Positions 1 through 10,716 are shown, counted from the first letter of the stretch. The stretch: DNA of 64,000 nucleotides from Eremomyces bilateralis CBS 781.70 (GCF_010015585.1 NW_022985073.1:62001-126000), one strand, 5' to 3'. The notes: a model not told the origin generated them from the sequence alone. Translations and numbers: made by a program.

Positions 1-334
1 CAACGAGGGCATCAATGTATTCATTACCTTTAGTGATTTTTGGCGATCCGTAGCTTGACTCGATCAAGACATTGCGGCCCTTGGGGCCCAGGGTTGTGGC
101 AACGGCTTTTGCGAGGGTGTCGACACCCTTCAGGAGGGCTGCTCGACCTTCAACGCCGAACTTGAGCTCCTATTGATGCCGGTTAGCTGGTTATCATGTA
201 CCAAGCCATCTCGATTGAAAGGCGCGTACCTTGTGAGCAAACCGCTGCTGCTGCAGGCTGAAGCCTGATGGCTTCATGCGAGAAGCGGAGGAAAGAGCCG
301 AAGCCCGCGTTCTTGCCGCGAATGCCCGCTGCAT
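1..334 (-). CDS. hsp60: Mitochondrial chaperonin Hsp60, 5' part only
   Basis: Partial gene running off the left edge. Exon 1 (334..230) encodes 35 residues rich in Arg, Ala and Ser with no acidic residue, ending RFAHK: a typical mitochondrial presequence. The intron 229..170 has GT/AG ends. Exon 2 (169..28) encodes [20 protein letters not shown] and then [13 protein letters not shown], the unmistakable GroEL/Hsp60 N-terminus including the ATP-binding GPKGRN segment. A second donor lies at 27. Hsp60 folds imported proteins in the mitochondrial matrix as a double-ring ATPase. An open frame extends upstream to 385, but the ATG at 334 starts the presequence. Its promoter, shared with the divergent FAP7 gene, carries a perfect heat-shock element at 501..513. 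The family call is secure; the rest of the gene lies outside the window. Confidence 0.95.
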
Positions 335-718
335 CGTGATGGATTGATCGAGATTTGGTCTGACAAAGACGAGTTCAGTGTTCAAGGATGCTCCGAAACT
401 CCGACCAGCTGCTGAATCCCCAAGAATGAAAAGATGGAAAAGTGTAGAGAGGTGTTGCTAGGTGAAGGGAAGAATTGCTGATGGGGAAGTTTTCGATTCT
501 TTCGAGAATCTTCAGTTATAGCGCACGGACCACCGCCGGTCTGGAAATTCTCGCGCTTCAACCGAAGCCACCGGATGAACCGATGAGCTTCCTGTAACCC
601 GGCATGTGCACCATGATGAAATACAGATGTGGGCTGGATTTGACAGAATGAGTGCGGAGTAACGTATTAGTCCAATCATCGCACTTTCGCTCCCAGTCCG
701 CGCACAACGAAGCATACA
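335..718. promoter_or_regulatory. Divergent promoter region hsp60 / FAP7
   Basis: A 384-base gap between two divergent start codons. Besides the heat-shock element at 501..513 it holds a CCAAT box at 672..676, 43 bases before the FAP7 ATG. CCAAT is the site of the fungal Hap/CBC complex. No further gene is seen here. Confidence 0.6.
501..513. promoter_or_regulatory. Heat-shock element between hsp60 and FAP7
   Basis: The sequence TTCGAGAATCTTC matches the canonical three-unit HSE (TTCnnGAAnnTTC) without mismatch. It lies about 170 bases upstream of the hsp60 ATG and about 205 bases upstream of the FAP7 ATG. This is the expected binding site for heat-shock factor Hsf1 at an Hsp60 promoter. Whether it also drives FAP7 is inference. 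Confidence 0.85.
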
Positions 719-1252
719 ATGGCTCGCAGCAGTCCAAACATTATTATCACCGGCACGCCGGGCGTCGGGAAGTCCACCCATTGCGAACAACTAGCGGAAG
801 CTACAGGGCTCAAACATATGTCCATCAATCAAATCGTCAAGGACCGAAACTGCGCCGAAGGCTTTGATGACGAATTGAAGAGCTGGATCGTAGACGAGGA
901 CAAGCTGTTGGACGCCATTGAAGACGAGGTTAAAGACGGGGGATATATCATTGACTGGCACGCTTGTGATATCTTTCCTGAGAGCTGGATTGATCTGGTG
1001 GTTGTTCTTCGCTGCGACACCGCGGTACTCTATGATCGCTTAAGCGGTCGAAAGTACAGCCCCAAGAAGCTAGAGGAGAACATGGACGCGGAGATTATGC
1101 AGGTGCTCCTGGACGAGGCGAGAGAAGGATTTGCCGAGGAGATCGTGGTGGAGCTACAGAGCAATACCATCGAGGATGTCGACACCAATGTGGAACGTAT
1201 TAAGACATGGGTTGAGAATTGGACACGAGATACTGCTCCGGCAACAAGTTGA
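719..1252 (+). CDS. fap7: Adenylate kinase isoenzyme 6 / Fap7 ribosome assembly NTPase
   Basis: Intronless 177-residue protein. Residues 11-19 read GTPGVGKST, a P-loop. The stretches GLKHMSINQIVKD and DWHACDIFPESWIDLVVVL match the Fap7/AK6/hCINAP family, and length fits (about 170-200 residues). Family members are nuclear NMP kinases/ATPases that bind Rps14 and act in the last cleavage of 20S pre-rRNA during 40S subunit maturation. The ATG at 719 follows ACA and begins MARSSPNIIITG, putting the P-loop at the usual distance from the N-terminus. It diverges from hsp60 and converges on the ITPase gene, whose stop is only about 120 bases away. Confidence 0.95.
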   Translation: MARSSPNIIITGTPGVGKSTHCEQLAEATGLKHMSINQIVKDRNCAEGFDDELKSWIVDEDKLLDAIEDEVKDGGYIIDWHACDIFPESWIDLVVVLRCDTAVLYDRLSGRKYSPKKLEENMDAEIMQVLLDEAREGFAEEIVVELQSNTIEDVDTNVERIKTWVENWTRDTAPATS

Positions 1253-1371
1253 AAGTGGCACCAGAAAGTACTGTACTGTGCAAGCTCTATATCTCGTGTA
1301 CAGGCGCATTCAGGTATGGTAAGCCAGATCCGTTCCATCTTTACCGGAACCGCCGTTACTGACTCATAAGT

Positions 1372-2129
1372 TCAGACTTGCTCCTTCAACCACTCCTGAA
1401 GCTTCTCTAAAGCCTTCCCACGGTGGGAGACCTTGTTCTTCTCCGACTTCTCCATCTCCGCATACGTCTGACCCTCATACTCAAATGACGAATCCCATCC
1501 TACGAACATCAGTCGACCTTCATCCACGCAGCTGGAGTGAGAAACATACCGAACACAGTGGGACCACGGGATGGTACGATCTTGCCCTGCTCATGGTCAG
1601 CATAGCACAAGCCAAGGAATTAGGGAACATACATCGGTTCTGCCTTGGAAGATAATTGGATCATGGCCCGGGCCCTCGCAATATGCGAAGGTACAAATGG
1701 CTTGAGCGGACTTATCCTCGAAGCCTGCAAGCAGCTTATGGAGGTCCTGTACACCGAGATTGAGCATGAACCATTTTCTGGAGCTGTCAGTGGTCAAGGA
1801 ATGGAGACGGGGGGTTGTAAACGGACATATATGGTCCTGGCAGGCCGTTGAAGGCATTAAAGGCCAAACATGTATCTTCCACAAGGACTGGTCCTCGAAC
1901 CTAATCGAGAGTAGTCAGCGTTCTGATTCCTTCCATCCATATCCACTAGATAATGTACTGTATCAGCTGCTCGTTTGCACTTATCCAGCGTAACTTCTTC
2001 TATTGTCCCTTGGATCTCAACCAAATCTAGAGCCTGGCTTTTTAAATCCACCACGCCGGCCAAGATGGCTTGGACCTCCAGAAGCTTATTTTTATTGCCG
2101 GTGATAAAATTCAATTCTTTCGGCGCCAT
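1372..2129 (-). CDS. ham1: Inosine triphosphate pyrophosphatase (HAM1/ITPase)
   Basis: Five exons on the minus strand: 2129..1959, 1900..1827, 1777..1633, 1586..1550 and 1499..1372. They join to an uninterrupted 184-residue protein, the normal size for ITPA/HAM1. It starts [20 protein letters not shown], the signature nucleotide-binding N-terminus, followed by [22 protein letters not shown] and the C-terminal [16 protein letters not shown]. The enzyme hydrolyses ITP, dITP and XTP to monophosphates and so cleans the nucleotide pool; it is cytosolic. Exon 4 is only 37 bases. An in-frame extension upstream to 2168 is not needed: the ATG at 2129 gives the family N-terminus. Confidence 0.95.
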
Positions 2130-2488
2130 TTTCGCCGTTCGTGTAAAATACGGATCTCGATGAAGCAATTGAAAAGAAGAAAAATTAATCCTAACTCTTC
2201 AGAGAGATAAGGTAAGTGGGTGGTATTTTTGGAAGTGCTGTGATTTTACCCTTGAAGATTTGATAGCGGTATCTTCTAGTCCTCAAGCCTCTCACTCAGC
2301 TGAGCCGTTACATCTAACTATTACCATACCGCAATACCTATTGCAACCCATGCCATCTCATCGTGATACGTGCAGACTTACGCGCATAGCATCAACGGTG
2401 GAATTAAGTTGATCACGGTGCCTTCCCTGATGTTGCAATAGTAGAGCTTTTGTCTTCTCGCCATCTGTTCTCAACGATACCCTTAAAC
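2130..2488. other. Intergenic, ITPase / P450 relic
   Basis: A 359-base divergent gap. It is AT-rich. I see no clear TATA box, repeat or further reading frame in it. Confidence 0.5.
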
Positions 2489-4325
2489 ATGGCTGTGTCC
2501 TTATATGCTATAGCTATTTCCGTCATTGCTATTTTGCTGATTACCAGATGGATCACCGGCTCCCGTGTTCTCAAGTCCAATGAAAATAGGCCGCCGTTAG
2601 TCCCGTTCTGGGTGCCGTTTGTTGGAAACGCGGTAGAGCTGATATTGTTTCCGGAACGATTCCTTGACTACGCGAGGTCATTCTACAAAACGGATTATAT
2701 ACGCGGCACCGACTGACGAAAAGCAGGACTGCCACATTCGAGAAGGGATACTTCGCGCTACTCTTGCTTGGTAGAAAACTCAATGTAATCTACCAGCCTG
2801 ACATCGCGTACCACTTGCTTTCCCAAACAACAGATGGACACGACGCTCAGTTCGACTTTAGCAGCGTGTCTGCAACAGTTAGACGGAATGCCTTCGGATT
2901 GCAGAAACTCCCTGATGAGACCATGGAGCGTATTCTTCGGGAGCTACGAAAGGCATATATCCAGAACCTGAAAGGTCACGGCGAAGACACCTTGCTCTCC
3001 AAAACCCTTGGCGAATGGAGTCAGACACTACCAGATCTTATGTCATTCAACGACAGTCTGGTCGATCAAATGCCATGGGAGAGGGCAAGCAAGACCCTTC
3101 CTCTCGTTGAGGGGAAGGAGAATACGGAGTCGGCCGACACGAATCTCTTGTACCTATCTTTCCCCGAATTGGAGTTCCTCTAGCTAACGGGAACAGTGCT
3201 CTCATTCAAAGCTTCGTCATGCACACGGTTCTTCAACATCTATTCGGTGTCTCATTTCCGGAAGCCGTACCGACCCTTCAGGAGGACATCCAAATGTTCA
3301 GCAATGCTTTCCTCCTTCTATCACTTGGGCTTCCCCGGTGGGCACCCATCCCGAGAGTCACGAGCGCCCATATCGCTCGTCATCGTATGTTGAACCAGCT
3401 CACATCCTACCACCTAGCCGTTGCTCGCTATCGTGCAGGAGAGGATGAGCCTTCGTCCTCGGAATGGCGAGACGTCAGCGATGTTTCTGAGCTTGTGGAA
3501 AGTATACACAGGACCATGTTCAACAACGTTTCTCCAAATTCAAGTGGAAATGCGACGCAGCTAGCGGCTAGGGCAGCGGCGTCTGAGTCTCTGCTTCTGA
3601 TATGGTCTATTTCATGCAAGCTTTCCGGGATCATCTACTGGACGCTATTCCGCATTGTGGCGATCGAGGGTCTCGCAGACCGCATTCGCTCTGGCAGTTC
3701 GAAGGTAGTCATCGCCACGCAACCTCCTCCGTTGATGTCAATGTATCCCCCGCCTCGACTGAACTTCATGGTTGATGATGTTTTCCCGACCTCTCCTCTT
3801 CTCGCGTCTTCTATCCTTGAATCTTTCCGCGTCTATGCAAGATCGTGGCTCTTTCGGCAAGTACGGAAAACCACCACCTTCCCCTCTAAAGGCGGCGACA
3901 GAAGCTCTCAGATTTCAACGAGAAGCGGAGAGCTTGTCGCAATTCCTGTGTTCATGTCCAGTCTTGGACATAGCACTTCTACCCCGAAACGTCACTGGGT
4001 TGCGGAGCGGTTTGAAGAAGAGCTCAATGATCCACATCCCCCTCCATTCAACGAGGGGTTCCAACCATCAGGTGAGTCATATGGTTCTATTCAGCAACTT
4101 TTAATTAACCAGACTATAGAAAATGGGAAGTGCCCGGGGATTGACATTGCTCAATCTGGAGTAGCAGCCTTTGTCGCTGGGTTTCTGTCTTTGTGGGACA
4201 TTACGCCAGTTGACAATCAAGGACATCAGTTGCCCAAGCCAACACAAGGACTCTGTATCCCGCGACCACGGGGCGATACACGAGTTCGAATCTCCAAGCG
4301 AAATCTCCCCATTGCGGAATTTTAG
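2489..4325 (+). pseudogene. Decayed cytochrome P450 (CYP7/8-like, class E)
   Basis: Three consecutive segments in three different frames carry one P450 in the right order. The first (2489..about 2710) has an N-terminal membrane helix and then RPPLVPFWVPFVGNAVEL. The second (about 2740..3170) has LLLGRKLNVIYQPDIAYHLL and the B/C-helix region. The third (about 3150..4325) has the I-helix area, the K-helix ExxR motif as ESFR, and the heme-cysteine loop ENGKCPGIDIAQ. An intron 4072..4119 (GTGAGT...TATAG, 48 bases) before the heme loop looks normal. Frame changes near 2716 and near 3180 have no plausible intron around them, so the gene is probably broken; recent inactivation is likely because the motifs are intact. 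P450s of this group hydroxylate steroid-like or fatty substrates at the ER, but the substrate here cannot be told. Confidence 0.75.
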
Positions 4326-5816
4326 GCAATCTCCGTTTGTACATGAGCTTGAGAGTTGTTCCACGGCAGGTTGCTAGAATGCGTGAGGTCAGTGTAGCGG
4401 ATGATCTTGTTATCAGAATTCTACCACTCGCACTACTTCTTATGCGTTCATAGCTGGCTGTTGTGCAATTTCCATGCAGTTTAGAGAACTCTGATATCGT
4501 GACATAGACTCCAATCTGCTAGGACGGTCATACCACAATCGCGCCTCGATATTGATGGCCTTGCAGTATATCACCTGGACTTTGAAACTGGTTCATCCTT
4601 CCCCTATATTACCTCTTTTTATTATCTCCGACGACTTGGGGGGATGCTTAGGCCATCAATTACTTCCAGAACTATGCGTTGATATTGATAGCACTGGACG
4701 ACATCAAGGGGAAAATCATTTCATTTTAGTCTACCTTGGATGGAAAATGTCCCCTCATCTTTATATTTAAAATTTTGTAGACTACTTGGTAGCTATCATG
4801 GAAATCATTCGCAAAACAGTTTCAGGCCTCTGTCCACACTAATAGGCTGTCTCACTAAATTTCTAGTTGATAGATTGGATACCTTCCCACTGGCACCCAG
4901 ACTAGTTTTGCTTCCTCTCATTAACTACACCATCTATAGTCGACATGCATAATATTCTATTACCATTCTACTCTTATCTGCGCTTAATTTAATCCGAATG
5001 CGCGGTCCACCGACCCTGTTGACGTCCTTCACTCATACCCGATCCTCGGCATCCTATCTTGCGAGCGGAGGCCATAGGCGGTTGTATCCGCCCAAGTTTT
5101 CACACAATTGCAACACATTAGGTGTCCATCGATATGGCAGATTTCGGTTCCGATCTAGATCGCAGAGCAATAGCTATCCTCTTATCAGTAGTGTCAGTGC
5201 CCTCTCTATAGCATATTGAGCTCATATTCGCATCTATGTGCCCATACGACTGTGAGAGTTGCAAGGAGAGACTACCTACTCTATAGGAACATGTTGGCAA
5301 CATATCCAAACATTGATGCCAAACATGGCTTCGGCGTGGTGCCTTGACAGCCGTGGTCGTCCTGGCTGTTACACTATCCGCAATTTGGTGAGCAATTAGT
5401 TTATTAGTTTATTAGTTGCTGGGTAGAGGATTCCGAGCGGAATCTGGAGAATGGGACATTGAAAATAGGGAAATTCGTTCAGTATAAGCCCCCAGATTAA
5501 GGGACCGTTTTCAAATTCGCACCGTAGGTGTAAAACAGGAGTCATTTCTTCGGAAGTCACTATCTCAAGTGTCACCTATGTGTTCAGGAGTCACCTCAGC
5601 AATCGCCGTCTCAGGAATGAATTTCTAGGGATTATTGTTGGCACTTTGGCACGATTGGAAGCTATAGGTCACAGCTAATATCCAGTATCCATTACAACTT
5701 GTAACAAAGATGGGGATAGGATACCGTACATGGACATGACAGGCTGTCTTGTTAGACTTATGAATTGATGCGCTGCGTATCGCAGCTGGAGATATTGATA
5801 CAGAATTGCAACCATT
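4326..5816. other. Gene-poor AT-rich gap after the P450 relic
   Basis: About 1.5 kb with no convincing reading frame on either strand; the short frames (60-87 codons) show no family features. Near 5397 the words TTAGTTTATTAG repeat. No terminal repeats or transposase motif were recognised. The low GC relative to neighbours and the adjacent broken gene suggest a decaying accessory segment (inference). Confidence 0.5.
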
Positions 5817-6467
5817 TTAGTCCTCCCCAAAATTGAGCGCTTGCTCTTTTGCCTGCTCGAGTCGCCTGATATTGGTATCGTCCTCTTTTGTCTCAGGAAT
5901 GAACATTCTGATCACCCGATCGATCCACTCTTTCGGAACTCCTTCTTTGAGCGCATCGATCAGTCCGGTGTTCAGTCTAGAAACATACTCGTCTTGTGGT
6001 CTAGCTTCTGTCACTCTTTTACGGTCGACATATGTTAACATCATAACTTTTCGAGGGGCCAAATCCATATTCACTGGTTTCCTCATTCCAGGAGACGGCC
6101 ACAACTCGACTTCATGCGTCTCTTTAGTGTATGCCTGCGGCACACTTTCGATCAAGTCGAGGTTTGCTTCGTCTGATTCGGTAAGGGTGTAGACAAGGCC
6201 ATAGACAGAATTATCTGCAGCATTCGCATCCTTCCCTTCGCGTCCTTGCTTTTGGATGCTCGTGGAATCTGAACGGTTATCCTTGCCCGCTTTTAGTTCC
6301 ACGACATTGGCATAACCTCGTTCGTTGATGATCCATCTCCACCCGTAGAGCCTCCCAACCCCCAAATATACGGAATTTGGACATCGTTGACTCATTTGCC
6401 ACTGCCACATATTGCTTCCGTATCCGAAATAAGCGACTTGATATTGCTTAGAGGGAGCATCCGTCAT
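5817..6467 (-). CDS. Gamma-glutamylcyclotransferase-like protein
   Basis: Single-exon protein of 216 residues from the ATG at 6467. The open frame extends to 6515 but only with a GTG, so 6467 is preferred. Near the N-terminus it has YFGYGSNM, the substrate-binding loop of the GGCT/AIG2-like fold. NSVYGLVYTLTESDEANLDLIE carries the usual VYG...L/D-E segment with the catalytic-type glutamate of the fold. Such enzymes cleave gamma-glutamyl amino acids or glutathione to 5-oxoproline. A C-terminal charged helix (PETKEDDTNIRRLEQAKEQA) follows. Fold assignment is strong; the exact substrate is inference. Confidence 0.85.
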   Translation of the reverse strand: MTDAPSKQYQVAYFGYGSNMWQWQMSQRCPNSVYLGVGRLYGWRWIINERGYANVVELKAGKDNRSDSTSIQKQGREGKDANAADNSVYGLVYTLTESDEANLDLIESVPQAYTKETHEVELWPSPGMRKPVNMDLAPRKVMMLTYVDRKRVTEARPQDEYVSRLNTGLIDALKEGVPKEWIDRVIRMFIPETKEDDTNIRRLEQAKEQALNFGED

Positions 6468-6980
6468 AGCGCGCAGCCTGTTTGTTCGATAGCCGCTGCG
6501 AGAAGTTGGATACACACGAAAGGATTTCGCATTTCTTCGAGATTGTATCAGTTTGAATAAAAGATCTTATCGATTAATGCGTGAAACAAGGTATGAAAAT
6601 CGCTCTGTTGAGTAGTCGTGCACTTGATTTGTTTGCTATCTCTGCTGTTCTTAAGTATGGTAGTTGGCTGTCGCGTATGATCGTCATGCAAGTGCTCCCC
6701 GTTCAATGTACTATGGTCAGCCGTACCGTACTGTAGCGTACCAGTACCAGGCAAATGAAGAATAGAAACATTCACAATCCCGACTTTGGCCTATCGCCGC
6801 CATCAATTGCTGACGGTATAGATACTCAATAAATCCATGTGCGGACGACTGAGAATTGTCTAATTCCCATTACCCAATACGAGATGCTGAAGCAAATGCA
6901 AGAGAACTCCAATGGCGTACACTGCTGTGATAATAGACTAATAGATAGGTATCCATCCACACACCAGTGGCTTCAATGAT
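6468..6980. other. Intergenic, GGCT-like / F-box genes
   Basis: About 510 bases between the GGCT-like start and the end of the F-box gene, both on the minus strand. No supported gene or repeat is seen. It should hold the GGCT promoter and the F-box 3' end. Confidence 0.5.
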
Positions 6981-8105
6981 TCATCCAAATGACCCGAAGA
7001 TTACAGCATTCTTTGCTTGGTTCTCTTGTAACATATTGGACTTTTCAACCGTTTGCAAAAGATGACTGGTCCGGATGAGAATCTCTTCAAAAGCGATGTC
7101 ATAGCTGACGGGAACTTCGTTTACTCCCATAAGGATCGGCAATTGATGTTGCTGCCTCAGATGTCGCTCGCAGACACTGACTCGTATACCAACATTCATA
7201 TCATTATCGACCCATAGCATGCGTTTGTCACCTTGAAGTGCCTGGCAAATGGAATTGAACCGGGTCTCGGCGGTTTCCACGGACTTCCTGCTGCCTGAAC
7301 TATCACGACGTTTTCGATCGTTCAGGATTTGAATCCCAGAATTAAAGCTTCCGGAGGACATCGTGCTGAGCCAGTCCCGCCAGACACGTATGACGCCCTC
7401 TGAGACCTCAACAAAGCTGAGGAAGAGACTTTTCCTTGGACCAACCTTGACAAGGTTGATTGCCGCACAAAGCTGAGTGAATAGCTCGTGGCTGTCCAAG
7501 AATATAGTGTGTGATATCGCTTGGTCTTCTGCTGACGAAACACTTGTGTTTTCCTGCTCTGGGTCGGAGCCAGCTGTACCTGGAGCATCATAGTAAGTCC
7601 TAGAACCAGGAATATCCCCTGCCTGATGTCTGCTCCACCGTGCTGGTGTATCTGCGTCCGGACCCTGCAGATGTGGCCGGAAAGATGAATATAACTTATG
7701 GAAGTTTGCAAAGCTATGAAGTGGGTAACCCGACTCGGCAATATCAGCCAAATATGGATTTCCATGCTCTTCTCCTTCAAGTTCCAGGGCCACATCTAGA
7801 CCAATTGTTCCTTGGTACGAGCAAAACAGTTGTGGTTCGGTCAGCTTGGCACTCGGGTGGTAGCATTCGAAAAGGAGAGTGTGATTGTGGAGGCGGGCTG
7901 CGGAGAGGAGTCTCAGGTGCAGGATCCGAGCAACTAGGCTATGGAACCGGTTCGAAATTCGGTATAAAGGTAACAGCCTCATCGTAGGGAGCAGCATCAG
8001 GATGTGATGGAGCAACTCATTGGGGAGCGTATACAGAGGGCAACCTGACTCGGGGGGTTGAGATGTAACCGACCGGTCGGACGGTGCCGCAAGTGGAGCA
8101 GACAT
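6981..8105 (-). CDS. F-box protein
   Basis: Single-exon protein of 374 residues. Residues about 22-65 read CPLYTLPNELLHHILMLLP and then LLPLYRISNRFHSLV, a clear F-box (LPxELLxxIL...). F-box proteins dock on Skp1 and supply substrates to SCF ubiquitin ligases. The part after the box (HPSAKLTEPQLFCSYQGTIGLDVALE and a C-terminal section with ISYDIAFEEILIRT-like text) has no leucine-rich or WD repeats and is of a fungal-only type. A Ser/Arg/Lys stretch sits in the middle (RKRRDSSGSRKSVETAE). The ATG at 8105 begins MSAPLAAPSD. The target is unknown. Confidence 0.85.
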   Translation of the reverse strand: MSAPLAAPSDRSVTSQPPESGCPLYTLPNELLHHILMLLPTMRLLPLYRISNRFHSLVARILHLRLLSAARLHNHTLLFECYHPSAKLTEPQLFCSYQGTIGLDVALELEGEEHGNPYLADIAESGYPLHSFANFHKLYSSFRPHLQGPDADTPARWSRHQAGDIPGSRTYYDAPGTAGSDPEQENTSVSSAEDQAISHTIFLDSHELFTQLCAAINLVKVGPRKSLFLSFVEVSEGVIRVWRDWLSTMSSGSFNSGIQILNDRKRRDSSGSRKSVETAETRFNSICQALQGDKRMLWVDNDMNVGIRVSVCERHLRQQHQLPILMGVNEVPVSYDIAFEEILIRTSHLLQTVEKSNMLQENQAKNAVIFGSFG

Positions 8106-8609
8106 TGGATTATTTGTGAGGACGAATGTCTCTCAAGTGCTCGATAAAACCGGGAAGCACTCCTTTGAAAAGGATATTTGCTCTAACTAGAATATATAAC
8201 GGATAGTTAGTTAACTACACTGATGATAGTTAGATAATTCATAGTTAACTAAGTTAACTAATACCAAATAGATAGAGCGTCGTCGAGGGAGCGATCGGCT
8301 TATCGATATGGTAAGCAGAGCGCCGAACCCCGTGACATCGTGGCTCAGTCGCGTGCCTGCCCTTTCGGGACGCGTCTGCCGAACCACCTCCAAATTCCAA
8401 TTCACACATCACCAACATAAGATGTTTTCCTCGCCTCAATGTTGATTTTGTGTCCATCGATATAATATGACCAAATCTTGCTAGGTCTATCATTCGCTTC
8501 GACTTGATTTCGTTTTCAGCCTCAGACATGTATCCAACCATGCTTGTCGGCTCCCTCACCGATCATTCGCTTTGACTGCAGCTCACATACATTGACATCG
8601 CACTCTATA
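8106..8609. other. Divergent promoter F-box / Ecm11-type, with TTAACTA repeats
   Basis: About 500 bases between divergent genes. From about 8200 to 8260 the word AGTTAACTA and its inverse recur several times, making an AT-rich palindromic patch next to an ATATATAA at about 8192. No gene is seen. Confidence 0.5.
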
Positions 8610-10346
8610 ATGGGAATGCGGCGGAGCATGGGGTCGAGCTGGGGGCCCGTATCCATCTTCGTTGACAAGAAATTGAAGAGGGATAGGTCGAAGAGCCCCA
8701 AGAAATCTACTACCGGTGACAGCATCGCAGCAGGTACCGGAACAGGCACTGCTGGTAGACTTGACCCATCCGAGCTGTATATGAATGTATCAGGTCCTAC
8801 TCCACCGCCGAAGGATTACGAAGAGAATCGAAGTTCAGTTCAAATGGAAAGTACCCAAGAACAGTCAACACGAGCATTGGACACATACGAACCGCCCATG
8901 ACCCAAAACCTTGCGGCTCCTCGATGGGCCTTCGATAAGAACCAGAGTGAAAGCTACACACAGTCGCAGACTAGCAGAAATATTGCCGATCAACCTAGTT
9001 TGCAGCAACAAGACCATCACTATGGAGCATCTCATTCATTGTCCCACATCAATGGCAACCCCCGCTCAGAGTCTGAGCCTCTGTATCACGAAGAGCAGCC
9101 CGATTACGATGAAGATGAGAATGAACTGGAAGCCACCGTCCGATTCAATCCACTTACTAGAACATCAAGCATCCAGGTTGAAGGAAGTCCTGGAAGCCAA
9201 CTCTGGTCAAATGCGGCAGCTGGGGATGATTCCTTCCACGCTCCCTTCGCCAGTGGAGACAAACCAGATCATTACCCTGGATTTCAGCATGAACAATCCG
9301 ACTGTGATGAATCCTTCTACGAGGAGGATGAACCCGTGATAATCACGCATGAAAAACACCCTGGATCAACCGACGAGTCTCTGGTTGATCCCCAATACCT
9401 AGGAGACCGTTACGGCCCTCTCGAGGCGCGTCCGAGCATCGCTAACTTTGCAGAGACTGCACAGAGGCAAAGTCCAAAGCCCGATCCACCCAAGGCGCCT
9501 GAGGTCCATGGCTCAACGCAATCAGCGACGTCAAACAGTGTGTCATCTCTGAAAAATCGGCGACGTTCCTTAAAGCCTGCTCCTCTCAGGATTGGCCACA
9601 AGCGGTCTGGGTCTTGCCCTGCTGTTCAGAACTCCAGTCAAACACGTCCAGCACCGGGTTATCATGGCCTTGCAACCCCTCAGCAATCCAGCGACTCTCA
9701 CGCAACCTCACCGGCGGTACAACAACACCCTTCCGACAGGACAAATTTCAATCAAGCTCGCACGACGCACTCCATAGGCCTTGGGCAGGCCAATGTTCGT
9801 CTCGCTGAGAAGATTCAGAATCTTACTGCACAAGGGTACGCTACTGTCCGGCCTTTGATTCACGTTCCTGAGGAAGAAAACCATGTCAAGAGCGACGCAT
9901 CTGAAGCGAGGGACCTTGATACCCTGGAGTATCCACCAGACGAGCTCCGAGCCCTGTCCTTTGACGCCCTTCGAAAAGCGACATTTGATCCTACCCCATT
10001 CCAGAATCCCATAAGTCCATCGACCGCCGCAATTCCGCTAGACTCACTTTCTACCCAGCTGGCCGCGAAGATCCACTCCTCTCCAGATGAGCAGAGTGAA
10101 CTCCTTGCTTCATTGACCCTTAAACAGTGGGACGAAGCCGGCGACTGGTTCATCCAAAAATTCACCGATGAGATGAAGAAGATGGTGGAGTTGCGGAAGG
10201 AGAAACGGAAGCGGGAAGAGGAAATTGAACTGGAAGTTGCGCAGCGGAACGACAGTGTTGCGAGGAAGAAGAAGCAGATTGAGGAAGCGATTGACAGAAT
10301 GAAGACGGACGGTGTTAAGGTGCTTCGGAAGGGCCAGGCAAAGTGA
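8610..10346 (+). CDS. Ecm11-domain protein (meiosis-associated family)
   Basis: Open frame to 10346. The ATG at 8610 is the first in frame and gives 578 residues; the frame runs further upstream but only with a TTG. The first half is low-complexity and acidic/Ser/Pro-rich. The last about 110 residues hold LTLKQWDEAGDWFIQKFTDE followed by a strongly charged coiled coil (KKMVELRKEKRKREEEIELE), matching the C-terminal domain of the fungal 'extracellular mutant protein 11' family. In yeast, Ecm11 with Gmc2 builds the central element of the synaptonemal complex and is SUMO-modified. Whether this protein has that role is inference. It diverges from the F-box gene. A short 5' exon cannot be excluded. 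Confidence 0.7.
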   Translation: MGMRRSMGSSWGPVSIFVDKKLKRDRSKSPKKSTTGDSIAAGTGTGTAGRLDPSELYMNVSGPTPPPKDYEENRSSVQMESTQEQSTRALDTYEPPMTQNLAAPRWAFDKNQSESYTQSQTSRNIADQPSLQQQDHHYGASHSLSHINGNPRSESEPLYHEEQPDYDEDENELEATVRFNPLTRTSSIQVEGSPGSQLWSNAAAGDDSFHAPFASGDKPDHYPGFQHEQSDCDESFYEEDEPVIITHEKHPGSTDESLVDPQYLGDRYGPLEARPSIANFAETAQRQSPKPDPPKAPEVHGSTQSATSNSVSSLKNRRRSLKPAPLRIGHKRSGSCPAVQNSSQTRPAPGYHGLATPQQSSDSHATSPAVQQHPSDRTNFNQARTTHSIGLGQANVRLAEKIQNLTAQGYATVRPLIHVPEEENHVKSDASEARDLDTLEYPPDELRALSFDALRKATFDPTPFQNPISPSTAAIPLDSLSTQLAAKIHSSPDEQSELLASLTLKQWDEAGDWFIQKFTDEMKKMVELRKEKRKREEEIELEVAQRNDSVARKKKQIEEAIDRMKTDGVKVLRKGQAK

Positions 10347-10716
10347 GAACCCCGGTACTGGTTCGGGAGGTGGAGGATGGCGAATTGTGACAAAATATGA
10401 GTATGAGTAATGATTGTATGAATTGTCCGTACGTGTACTCAGCGTTGCATCGAGATACCCAGAATACCGGTGTCTAGCATCAGTTCATTATGGTTTCCAG
10501 AATTAGAATCATTTTCATTTAATGATCAGCATCCAAAGATGGCATCATTCTTTCCTATCTCGATATTCCAGGCCAATGCCAACAACAATTACACCCCAAT
10601 ACATATCTTTGTTAAGTAGTGTGGGTATGTCCGCATCCTATTATCTCGCCGTCTGCCCTTCCCATCCATTGCCGTTCCACCATGACTTAGCGATTACCAC
10701 CTTAAGGGCAATCACC
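10347..10716. other. Convergent 3' gap, Ecm11-type / peroxidase
   Basis: 370 bases between two convergent stop codons. It is expected to hold both 3' UTRs; AT-rich words such as AATGATTGTATGAATTG lie after 10390. No gene is seen. Confidence 0.5.

Noticed and set aside
512-1338. Overlapping minus-strand and out-of-frame reading frames around FAP7
   Set aside because: They mirror the FAP7 coding sequence and show no family features of their own.
4326-5816. Possible transposon remnant in the AT-rich gap
   Set aside because: No terminal inverted repeats, target-site duplication or transposase text could be found.
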